Source: Vitellaria paradoxa
Lineage: Eukaryota; Streptophyta; Magnoliopsida; Ericales; Sapotaceae
NCBI GenBank assembly: GCA_019916065.1
Contig: CM034236.1
Coordinates: forward strand, 23,534,941-23,598,940
DNA length: 64,000 bases
Direction: 5' to 3'
How positions within the stretch are numbered: position 1 is the first letter of the stretch; every line of letters starts with the position of its first letter. The notes under the pieces were generated by a model that was not told the DNA's origin, did no database searches, and worked only from the letters and a program-made list of their open reading frames with translations. Below are positions 43,928 to 54,060 of the stretch, in pieces. Made by a program: the position numbers and the translations under genes.

Positions 43928-46212
43928 CTGGTTTCCAGAGATTAATTTGTCAAAACTTTACAGAATTTGACTTAATAGTAAATGAAATGACAAAAATCAA
44001 GGGCGGAGCCAAGGAGTAAGATATCACTCTTGGCCCAAGTAAGTCAAGCAACATTGTACGAAGAAAAAAGTTCTTTCTTTAGAAATTTCAAACCTCTAGG
44101 AAGGAAAGCCCAGAAAAAAAAAAGGGGGAAAAAGAAAAGAAAAGAAATGTTAAAGAAAAACGCGTGTAAAGATAATTATAAAATTTGTTAAAGATATCAA
44201 ATTGTTAAGAGATGCTTTTAAATGGAGGACATGACTGTCAATATAATAAATTAGGCTTAAAAGCATCATAACCTACTAACAAGTAGCATATTTTTTAAGT
44301 AACACAATTATGGCAGGATATCATTTTCCTTCCATGTATTTAGGTCAAAAAAAAAAAAAATGAAACAACCAAACCAAAACAAATCAAGCTTTTTCCCACT
44401 AAGTGGGTAAAAAAAAAAAAATAAATAATAAAACAACCAAAAAAAAAACTCAGACTTACCAAAAAAAGAAAAAAAGAAAAGAAAAGAAAAGAAAACAAGC
44501 AGGGAATTAAATTAATGGAAAAAAAAGAAATGAATGAAGGCCAACCTTTAGGTTGGAATGGAAGTGCGAGTTCACATGACCCAACTGGGAGTTGGAGTTT
44601 TTCCCTCAGGACATTTAAGTTTGGTTTGTACAACCAAATGTTACCTTCACGTAAGACAAGATCCTTGCAAGTGAGAAGATTTGGCATTGGTAGACAGTTG
44701 GTGACAAAAAGCAAATGCAGAGGATGATAGGCTTTGGAAGCAGCAGCAAGCCCAGCAGCTGCAAGCTGCAAATGCAACCGAGCAATATCTCGAGACCAAT
44801 TCCCATCATCCCTGCAAGGAAGCTTCACGGCAATGAGATCTATCCGTTTTCTAGGCACTTCAATCTTTGGAAAATATGGGCAAACCGGAACTTCCTGTTC
44901 TTGTTCTTCGTCAATCCATTCTGGGTACAAGGATTCCCAAGTCTCGTTTTTCCCAACATAGTCCAGGTGCAAAACAATGTGCTCCGCGTTGGGAGAGAGC
45001 TGTTTCCAGCTACTAATTTCATTCTTATTGAAGTTTAGAAGGCCTATTCCCTGAACTCCATTCCTGTCAGACATGGTCCTCTCCATGATCTTTATGATTT
45101 CATCCTGACCGTTGCTGTCAGACACCATCTGTACGGCTCTCACAATTTTATCCCAGTCAATGTCCAAATTTGATATGTAACGTGGATCCAATCCACCCCA
45201 TATTAACCTGTTGACAAAATGTTTCCTGCATCAAATAAGCACCGATTGAACAACTCTGTTATTTCTTGTCAAGAACTACTCATGTTTTTGAACACAATGT
45301 GGCATGCTCGCTCCCCCCCCCCCCCGCCCCCAACACACACACGCACACACACAAAATTGCTATCTAAAGCATACAAAATGAATCCCAAGCAGCAGTGCAA
45401 CGCATGAAGCCGGAAAGAAAGGGTCCGGGACTATTGGATTGTTGAAAAATATATTAGGTTTCTAGCTAAGACTAAATTTGTGAATTGTGACATTTTAAAG
45501 GAATGTTAAATGAGAAAGTTTTTAGCTTATTTTGTTTATTTTTCAAGGAAAGAAGGTAGGTAATAACGTCAAAATATATATGTGATCAGTTATGCTCATA
45601 CTTATGAGGAAATTGAACACTGTGTTAAATCGTCGTATGGAAATGTGGAGAATAAAAAAAACAGAGAGGTGGAGATTCAAATTCTCAGTAATAAGTTTTC
45701 TTGGCTGAAAACATATTGGAAGAAATAAATTTGACGATAAATAAATATCACATGCATGGTACAACAAATAAGCGACTGAAAAGTTGCATGCTTACCTTAC
45801 TGCCAATGCTCAATTACATGATTGATACTAGTCAAGGCTATCAGTTAGGATTTACGGCTTTTTTTTTTTTAATAACCTTTTTAACATTTCAAAATTATAT
45901 ATTACTACCATTGTGTTGCGGACAAAATATGAAATGATCAAAAGAGGATAAAATTCGTGAATGTGAGCAGTGAAATGCATGCAATTTGAGGCTGGAACTT
46001 ACAAGGGAACACCATATGCTTCCTGTTTGTGATTACAAGCAACTAGTGGACAGTAGAGAAGAGACAGTAAATTGCCAAATAAAAGGATAACAAAGGCAAG
46101 TTTCAATGGATGAAATTTGCATTTTGCATTCCTTCCTTGGATAGCAATTTGGTAGGGCTTCTCAAGATCTCTGTCTTTAATTCTATGGAACCTCCTTTGG
46201 CATATGTCCTTG
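42918..46212 (-). CDS. GUX: GUX-type UDP-glucuronate:xylan alpha-glucuronosyltransferase (GT8)
   Basis: Glycosyltransferase family 8 enzyme of the PGSIP/GUX group. Family members add glucuronic acid from UDP-glucuronate to xylan in the Golgi, and act as type II membrane proteins. Three exons (46212-46003, 45225-44546, 43927-42918) join in phase 2, 2 and 1 with GT donors and AG acceptors, giving about 632 codons plus an undetermined first exon. Features: a basic cytoplasmic stretch, a transmembrane anchor (LKLAFVILLFGNLLSLLYC), then WGGLDPRYIS, CPYFPKIEVPRKR, the GT8 metal-binding FIDADML, NGGDQGYLNEIFTWW and HYLGQKPWLC. No stops occur. The length fits GUX1-GUX3; I cannot say which paralogue. 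It is a single intact host gene among transposons. Confidence 0.88.
44546..45225 (-). other. GUX: GUX middle exon
   Basis: Follows the acceptor TGCAG|GAAAC and ends at AAAG|GTTGGC. It encodes LIWGGLDPRYISNLDIDWD, VCPYFPKIEVPRKRIDL, LPCRDDGNWSRDIARLHLQL and LQLPVGSCEL. Open reading frames reaching to 44340 read through the donor into the A-rich intron and are not real coding sequence. Intron 45226-46002 is 777 bp and holds a poly-C tract and CA repeats. Confidence 0.9.
45313..45352. repeat. poly-C and CA microsatellite in GUX intron
   Basis: A run of C with one G (about 45313-45331) followed by (CA)n to 45352. Simple sequence inside the second intron. Confidence 0.85.
46003..46212 (-). other. 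GUX: GUX membrane-anchor exon
   Basis: Bounded by the acceptor ATCAG|CAAGG and donor CCCTT|GTAAGT. It encodes KDICQRRFHRIKDRDLEKPY, then FHPLKLAFVILLFGNLLSLL as a membrane anchor, then CPLVACNHKQEAYGVPL. No ATG is in frame, so a further 5' exon must exist. A stop codon lies just upstream in frame, which agrees with the acceptor choice. Confidence 0.85.
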
Positions 46213-46403
46213 CTGATTCAAGTGGTTTTCACGAATAGATAATTAATTATTACATAAACAAAAATCAAATTAACAAGGAGTAAAAAGTAAAGCAACATTT
46301 ATGGAACAGAATTAATCGAAATAGGCAAGTGTTAGCCCTTAAAAAATTCAGCACTGTGAATGAGTGTGAAACCATTCCACAAATTATTTAAAGAAACATT
46401 TAC

Positions 46404-46480
46404 CCGATCAAATTGTTGAAAAACTTGCCCAAAGCAGTAAGAAAATTGTGCAGTTCTGTAATAGCTGCTCCGAAAGCCAT
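46404..46480 (-). CDS. possible first exon of GUX (weak)
   Basis: An ATG at 46478-46480 opens a 77-nt stretch (MAFGAAITELHNFLTALGKF and six more residues) ending at GATCGG|GTAAAT. The phase (two bases) fits the next exon exactly. Known GUX proteins start with a short Arg/Ser-rich peptide, which this is not, so it may be a coincidence. RNA evidence would decide. Confidence 0.22.
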
Positions 46481-46895
46481 AAATTTGCATAATAGGATCA
46501 CACTTTTAATGACACTTCGGCAATGAAAAAATCCAAACTAAAGGGCCGGGTTGCTAGCTAAAGCGATGTTCAAAATTTGTCAGTGGCTTGTCATTGATAG
46601 CGAAAGAAAATGGCTACAGAAATGTAGAGCTAGTGCCATGAACATGATGTAAGAAATTTAAGAGTTCTCTGGAAACGGGTACATTCAGTTTTTGGGAGTA
46701 AAGCTCCATTTGGAACTCCAGATTTTTTTCCCAAAAACTCTAATATTTTAGAAGTTTCCAGCTTTCTCCCAATCAAATTTCACTATGTTTTAAACCTCAT
46801 GCACCATGACAGCCAAACCTCCACCATAATTCAATAGCCTACCATTGCCATCCCCCATTGTTCTCACCATCACCTCCATTGCCGTTGCTGATATT
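46481..46895. other. upstream region of GUX
   Basis: No ORF or repeat recognised. The GUX 5' untranslated exon and promoter should lie in or beyond this stretch. Confidence 0.35.
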
Positions 46896-47369
46896 TGTTG
46901 GAATTTTTTTTTATATTGAGCATATATTACTTAATTTTATTTTTAACAAAAATTAATTAGAACTAGGTTAAAAATGAGACACACATAATAAGACTCATTT
47001 TGCATTGATCTATTCAGTAGAGTTTATATGCACCTAATAGGGATAATGAAGTTAAAAGGTTAAGTGTGAGCTAATTATTAAGCCCCACTGTACGCCTTTT
47101 ATGAGATGGCCTAATGTGGCTAGAGTTTATCCTCTATATATAATGATTAGATCTCATCTCTTCATAAGAGACAGAGAGACATTTTTCTCATTGATAACTG
47201 TCATATAGTTTGTGACAGATAAGAAGAACAAGTTATAATTATCTAGTCTAATTTCTTGATTTAAAGATGGCAGAATTGCAAGCCGGTAAAATTTCACATA
47301 TTTGATTCTATTTTTTATGTAATATATTCCAAGAATTACATAGAAATCATTGATTATTGCTTGCTAACA
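46896..47369 (+). repeat. copia-type LTR with adjoining PBS
   Basis: Starts TGTTGGAATTTTTTTTTATA and ends TTGCTAACA. The sequence at once after it, ATTAGTATCAAAGC, is a copia PBS with changes from TGGTATCAGAGC. TATA-like CTCTATATATAA lies at about 47132. No second LTR or gag was found, so this is a 5' LTR plus leader remnant. Confidence 0.75.
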
Positions 47370-47950
47370 ATTAGTATCAAAGCTATTGTATGAGAATTTA
47401 GAATTTAATTTTATGCTTTCTTGTGAAGAACATAGTCATTCAATGCTTTTAATCCCAAATCTTGCGCTAATTAATATAAACAATCTATAGACTATTTTTC
47501 AAATCTAATAAGGGCTTATGTTCATCTCAAAATAAGGAAGATTTTGACATAAGGCTTGCAATCTAACTCACATTATGGTAGGAGATATGCAAGTTCAAAG
47601 TTTTCCCAAGATATTAACCTCGATTCATGAAAGGTTGATAAGAACCTACTATGCACAAAAATTTAATCAAACTTATATACTATTCACTTCGGTTGCTTGC
47701 AAACACAGCTATACAAGTTGTTTGCAATGAAATTTGAGTTTTGTAATAGACCCATCATAACCAAATTCTAGGGTTTGTTCAAACCCATGATCTATGCAAT
47801 TTCTCCACAAAATTTCATCATAATTGTGTTTTTTTTTTATTTTTATATACATTAGTTGCATGTTTTAATTGTATAAAATCATCCAAAAATAGTTGAATTA
47901 GAAAGATATATAGAACTGGGTTGAAATTTACAGAAATCCAAGTTAGGCCA
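47370..47950 (+). other. copia leader remnant and AT-rich spacer
   Basis: PBS at 47370-47383, then AT-rich non-coding DNA. No ORF over 60 codons. Nothing else recognised. Confidence 0.4.
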
Positions 47951-48756
47951 TGTTGGGGCCCTTTTTAGTGAGCTTTGCTACCTATTTTGGATGAAAGAGA
48001 TTGAAAGAAAGATAACAACGAAAGAAAGAAATAAGCTTTATTGGATTGAAATAATCACTTCGTGGGTGGGGAACTCCTCTAGTAACTAGTAGTTCGTTAC
48101 AGTAAAAATTTCCATGTGGGAAAACCCTATGCAACCCTAGTTTTACTAATTATACCAAGTCTTTACAATGTAATAAGATATATAATGGGCCAGACTAGAC
48201 TCTAAAAGATGGGCCTATGAGATGGGTTATGTTGGACACCTTTAAAGATGTTGAGATGGGCTGGGTGATGAAACAATTGAATTAAGATTGGACCAGGCCT
48301 ACATAGGCCCAAGCACTCTTCCATGTTCCCAACTAACGATTCATGCTGTAATTACCCTTATGCCCCTTTTGTAAGGTGCAATGTATACACCATTTTTTTA
48401 TACTTCTTTTGTCTCTTCAATCTCTATTTATAACTTTTGTCTCTTCTTTAATGCCTTAAACCAATCAAAGTTATCTAGGCCATTGCTTTCTTAGTTGATG
48501 ATTGGTTAGGATTGAGTTTGCTTGTGGCACTATCCGAGCTATCCACCTATCTTCATCCTTAACCAATTTGATGTCTATCATCATCTCAGTGAGTTCCCAT
48601 GTGTTCTAGTTGCTTTTTCCCATCTTTAACAAGCATCTCTGCTATAGACTTCTCAACTTCATTCTTCTACTTCTCTCCTTTTTTGGTTCTCTCTCTCTCT
48701 ATCTTTATACTTTTATTCTTCATCTTCTTATTTCTTTTCTCAAAGGTATTATAACA
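47951..48756 (-). repeat. probable 3' LTR of a minus-strand gypsy element
   Basis: Bounded by TGTTGGGGCCC (47951) and GGTATTATAACA (48756). On the minus strand a purine tract AGAAGGGGGAAGGGAG runs into TTGTTATAATACC, the expected PPT-LTR junction. There is no second copy in the window, so the left boundary is an inference. Confidence 0.45.
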
Positions 48757-49094
48757 ACTCCCTTCCCCCTTCTAAATAAATCTCACCCTAAAGGTTTGGT
48801 TACTCGATTAACAATCTTTTTAATCACTCCCAAGTTACTTTTTCAGATAGTTGCCCTTTCAAATATACTAGAGATTCTTGAAATATTCTTTTTTCCTTTA
48901 ACAATGAGCTCTGATTTGTAAGATGTGAGCTGGATACGGGATCATATGGCCATGGTTATCCACTATTCGTAAGATAGTAGAGGGTAAGATGTCTCGTCCC
49001 ATCTCGGCTTTGAGTTGTGATACATGAAATACGAGGTGTATCTAAGACTGGGAGGTTGATCTAATTGGTAAGCCACTGGATTAATCACCTTAAC
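48757..49094 (-). pseudogene. gypsy integrase C-terminus
   Basis: Minus strand: VINPVAYQLDQPPSLRYTSY resembles the GPVAYRLxLP...IHPVFHVS block after the integrase core. Stops follow. It is cut off at 49094 by the solo LTR. Confidence 0.6.
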
Positions 49095-51427
49095 TACAAT
49101 AACCCGAATTTTTGTTTTGTATTAATGAGATAATGATGCATTAATATGAGTAATATAATGAATTAGTGGACTTAATTGATTAAGGTTTGAAATTAGATTT
49201 TAGTTAGGCCCAACACTTAAACCATTTTTGGAGTGAGAAAGGGACCCCAAGCATATGGATGGGGCTCCCTAGGCACACGCCCTCTTGTGTTCAAGCACCC
49301 GGGGTGGTGTTGTCAATATTCTATGAGTCATTCTCATTTTTCTCCATTGCAAGCCATACATGGTCACCTTCTTACCAAGTCTATTGATGTAGGAGAGGGA
49401 TAGGTTTGTCCTGCTCTCTATTTAGCCTTGTCTTTTTCCTTCCTTTATCCCGAAGGTTCACAATTTGCATATATATATATATATATGCTCATATGCAGAG
49501 GTTATATGTTTAGTTGGGACGTTTTAAACAGTGTATGAGAATAAACTCCAGTAAGTTCTTCAACCCTTAATGGAAATTAAATTGACTTTACAGTTCCTTA
49601 ATTGGATTGATCCCTTAACGGAAATTAAATTGACTTTATAGTTCTTTAATTGGATTGATATTGAATATGTTGGTATAATCGTTTCTATGTTAGGCATTTT
49701 AGATCAAGCATACAAAGTGCTCTGATATTTCTAAAGATTTTGGCAACTTACTGTCTTCGTTTTTCTTTCTTTTGAGTTCTTGAGGTAGGGATTAAATGCA
49801 TTTTGTTTATATATATGATATGTTGATGATGCTGTGACGTTAGTTAGAAGTTTATTGTGAAGTCCAGATACATAAAATAAGGTTTGATATAAGATATATG
49901 TATATTTATGTATGTATAGGTTCATTGAAGAAGAAGATGAATGGTAACTCCAATTTTTTCCTATGATGTTTAAAACTATAAATTAATTATGCAAACATAA
50001 TCATATGTGATTAAAGAACCTGATGGAACCTAGTATTTCAAGTAAACAACTTTAAATCACATGAATTGAAATTTGAAGTTTGAAAATCAATGGTAACTGA
50101 AACAAAACAACCAGATTAAGCCATTAGCCAAAACTTTAGTGCACGGGCCCGAGGTTGAGCGCACACCTACCTCGAGCACACGGGTATAAGGCCCCATGCA
50201 CATGGAACCTCTCTTCTAGAATTGCCTTTCTCTTTTATTTTATTCTAAGATAAAGTAATTTAACTTCAAAAGTTTAACAATGAGTTCTAAAAAGTTTTTA
50301 TAAAGTAAAAATGTAATGTAATAGAATAGGAGAGAAGTAAATGATTTGGAGTATAAACTAAATTCTTATGAATAATGCTACTAAAGGGAATATATTTATT
50401 TGAGATATAACTTAATATAAGATGCAAGGTTATTGTTGATTGTGATAAAGTGCTTTGATGATGTGCATTGCTGGTTATGATAATGATAAATAATAACGAT
50501 AATGGAAAGAGAGAAATAAAATATAATTGATGTAGTGATTGCGGGTTAGTAGGTATTAGAAAACAAGAGAGTATGTGCATACCCTTAGGTTGATTCCTAA
50601 ACTTGTGCAGGGTTTGATAATCATACCTATAGATTAGTAGCTATAACATGATGCTGATACTGGTTTGTTGTAATCATTGAATATTGATCCATGAACAACG
50701 ACAATGATTTGGCTAATCATGGCCCTTGAACTCAGGCTCATAAACAACAATGACAATTTGACTAATCGTGGCCCTTGAGCTTAATTTCATAAACAACACG
50801 ATTAATTTGAATTGTGCTCTTTGATCACGGGAAAGTCTTGCAGAGTATTCACCCTGACATTGTGACGTGATGATAAGAATTGGTAAATAGATAATGGAAA
50901 GATAATAAAAGGATAACTTGTGGTATTAATACAGATATATTATGATGATATATGGTTATCAGATATTGATGATTTGTCATACTATTGTTATGATTGTTAC
51001 TTGTAGTTGCCATCATTGTTGTATATTATACATGCTTATATTTATGCAATGTTTGCACAAATTGACTAGTGCTCATATCACTACAGACTGTGTTGTAGTG
51101 CCAACCTAAGACTTAGATGGGTCCTGCCATATTTAGATTTATGAAAGTTATTTAAAAGTTAATTATATTATTTATTCATTTTAAGATGTATTAATTTGCA
51201 TTAATTCAATATGGTTGTAAAGGCCATAAAGCCTAAATCTTATATTGAATAGTGGAGCACTGATGCTTGGTTTGACTGAGACTTTACTATTATTACATTA
51301 TTATTTATTATTAATATTTGCTCCAGGGTGTTTGTATGCCTCTGATCAGGGACTATGGTTGATTATGTCTATGATGCATGTGATTAATTTAACTCACTCT
51401 TCAGGTTATGAAATCTAGGGTATGACG
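49095..51427 (+). mobile_element. solo chromovirus-type LTR (LTR 2), about 2333 bp
   Basis: Starts TACAATAACCCGAATTTTTG, aligning with TGTAATATCCCGAG of LTR 1, and ends GAAATCTAGGGTATGACG, aligning with the LTR 1 end. A TA tract lies at about 49469-49487, and the blocks GTGCTCATATCACTACAGA (about 51071) and GTAAAGGCCATAAAGCCTAA (about 51217) match the other LTRs. There are no pol or gag sequences inside. The flanks TTAAC and TTGAT are not a convincing TSD. Confidence 0.75.
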
Positions 51428-52990
51428 TTGATTATTTTATGAGGGCAATAGTAAGGAGGGGCTAGTTTAAGATCTGTTCTCCTCCTAACTGAAATCTATC
51501 TATGTGGTTACAATATTAAGTAGACTAGATACCTCCTTAAACACCTCTCTATTCTATTTTTGTTAGCTTGTTATTTCATTCTATTTTTAGTAGTCTATAG
51601 GTGTTTTTGAGTGGCTAAGGGCCTCTATTTTTCACTGCTTATAGTAAAGAAAGCAACTCCTTGTCATAGGTTGACAATTGTAGTGCCCTCCTTTTTAAAT
51701 CTTGATTGTAGAAGGCAGTAGACTTAATTTCCTACATTAGAACTGCTCAAATCCCCCTTCATAATGCATCACATTCAATGACAAGTATCTTAGAAAATTA
51801 GGATATGATAACACTAGTGGATTAGTCACCGTTGCCTTTAATTCTTTAAAAGCCTTTTCTACCAAACAATTTTTCTTCAACAGCTCTGTTAGTGGTCTAG
51901 CAATATCTTCATAACCTTTTACGAAACCTCCTATAGTAGCCAGTGAGATCTAGGAATTCTCTCAGTGACTTAATGAAATTAGGAATTGGCCAATCAATCA
52001 TAGGTTGTCTCCTTAGGATCTACCCTAACTCTTAGTTTTGAAATAAGGTGTCCTAAATACTTCACTTTTGGATACGCAAATTTGCATTTAGATTCCTTTG
52101 CATACAGTTGTATTTCTTTAGTACCCCCATTGTAATATCCAAATAAACCTAATGTTCCTTCTTACTTTTACTATAAATTAGTATGTCATCAGAGAATACT
52201 AATATGAACTTCCCAAGGTTTGGGCCTAAAAATAATATTTATTAGACTTTGACATGTAACTAGCACATTAGCTAAGCTAAAGACCATAACTAAAAACTTA
52301 TAATGGCCAGCATGAGTTCCAAAAGTAGGTTTCTCCCTACCCTTTTCTACCATTGTAATTTCCTTGATCAAAGATCTAGTTTTGAAAATATAGTAGCTCT
52401 ATATAATTTACCTAATAGTTCATTAATTACAGGGACATGATACTTATCTTTAATTGTTACTTGATTTAAGATCCCGTAATTGACCATAGGGAGAAAAATA
52501 GTGATAAACTTAGTTGAATTAAACTTAATTTAAGTAATTTTGGAATATTTTCTCTATTCCTCTCTTTTAATAGTGGGGATATCTATAGAGTCTGTCAGAT
52601 ATTAGGTTAGTCCTCTATTAAAGGATAATTTCATGTTAATGTCCTTTAGGGGATAGTAAACCAATAGGGTTCTTAAAAATATCTGAGTATTTACCCAATA
52701 ATCATGTTAACTCCTTAGGCCCCTTAGGCTTATCTACTGCTGGACCTTCTCTTTTCTCCAAATTCATAATTTGCAGTAGTAGCCCCTTCAGTGGTTGGGA
52801 ACCCAACTAATTGAGGTCCACCTCCTCACCTGTAGTGATATCATTTCTCAGCCCCTATAAATTAATAGGTACCTCTGTATTTTGAAACTTCATTGTAAAA
52901 CTTTCAAAATGACAACAAATAATCCAAATCATTGACAGTCCTATTGTTAATGATTGACTACTAATTAACAAAAGTTAGATATTATTAACA
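51428..52990 (-). pseudogene. gypsy RT and RNase H, degenerate
   Basis: Minus strand. HYKFLVMVFSLANVLVTCQS at about 52250-52320 is the RT palm region. The block upstream near 52700 (PKGPKELT, LLGKYSDIF) precedes RT. Downstream, near 51900, GLTGYYRRFVKGYEDI-like residues are RNase H-adjacent, and then broken RNase H near 51650-51780. Every section has stops. The piece between RNase H and the integrase end (about 1.5 kb) is absent, so a deletion accompanied or followed the solo LTR. Confidence 0.75.
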
Positions 52991-53342
52991 ATTGTAAATA
53001 ATGTATTTATGTAATCTTTATCGTTTATGCGTGTATTTAGTATTCTTGTGTATTTCTACACATAAATAGCCGAGATTATATAGTTATATATGATTATCTA
53101 TAGTTTAAGTCTTAATAGTGTTATTATCAGAATCAAACTAGAGTCACTAAAAAATGGCCATTGTCGTTACGTGATATTTTTGGAATTTCCATTTCTATTA
53201 AGCTTTTTATTTTTTTTTTCAATTACACCTGTTATTTTTTTATTACCGTTACATTAGCCATTTCAATTTTTAAAACCACAAGTTAATCTAAGCTCTGATC
53301 TAGATTATAACATAATAATAAAGTAATAAATTCTAAAAATAA
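52991..53342. other. AT-rich spacer
   Basis: No gene, repeat unit or terminus recognised. Confidence 0.4.
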
Positions 53343-54060
53343 TCTATATAATAAAACACATTTTTTTGATTTGACGTTTGTCCTAGTCATCACTAAAATT
53401 TTGCTACATCATCACTTATTATCTATATATCTTTATCTATATAATAAAACATACACTTTTTTAGTCATATATTTTTATATTTTAATTTTAATGTACTTAA
53501 AACTTAAATTTTAAATGCATATATTTTTACACTATATGTCATTTATATAATAAGAAAGTTTAAAATCTTAAATTTGAGATATTTTCAATTATTGAATTTA
53601 CTAAATGGCTAAGATTATTTTTTTTTCTCTTACTCTTCCAATATTTTTTTAATACTTTTTATATAAAAGATTTTAAATTAATATTTAAAAAAATATTACA
53701 TACACTTTTACACTCTGTGTCATTTATATAATAAAGAAGTTTAAAATTTTGAATTTGAAATATTTTCAACTGTCAAAATTTGCTAAATGGTTAGGATTAT
53801 TTTTCTTTTTTCTCTCACGCTTCCCATATTTTTTTGAATACTTTTTTATATAAAAGATTTTAAATTAATATTTTAAAAAATATGGTAATATTTCTAATAA
53901 ATAATAAAATTTTATACCTTTATCTCTTTTGATTAATTATTTTTATTTTTATAGATTATTTTTATACTTTTTTTTATGTAAGTTTGCTTTATAAATTAAA
54001 ATATGAATTATTTATGCACTAAATTATATTTTTGTACCTTCAAACACGGGCAATTGCTAG
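53343..54060 (+). mobile_element. non-autonomous Helitron candidate
   Basis: The left side starts TCTATATAATAAAACACA after an A (and a second TCTATATAATAAAAC at 53436). The right end reads CAAACACGGGCAATTGCTAG, with a CTAG terminus and the ACGGGC stem-half typical of plant Helitron 3' ends. No inverted repeats or TSD are present, as expected. Two 53520-53680/53690-53840 blocks are near-direct repeats (CATTTATATAATAA...TTTAAAATTTTGAATTTGA). The hairpin left arm is weak, and the base after CTAG is G, not the usual T. Confidence 0.5.

Noticed and set aside
44340..44545. C-terminal extension of the GUX middle exon (Phe/Leu-rich tail)
   Set aside because: It is read-through past a GT donor into an A-rich intron, and the next exon joins in phase.
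49090..51432. TSD for LTR 2 (TTAAC versus TTGAT)
   Set aside because: Only partial identity, and the flanking gypsy pieces are not adjacent in the parent element.
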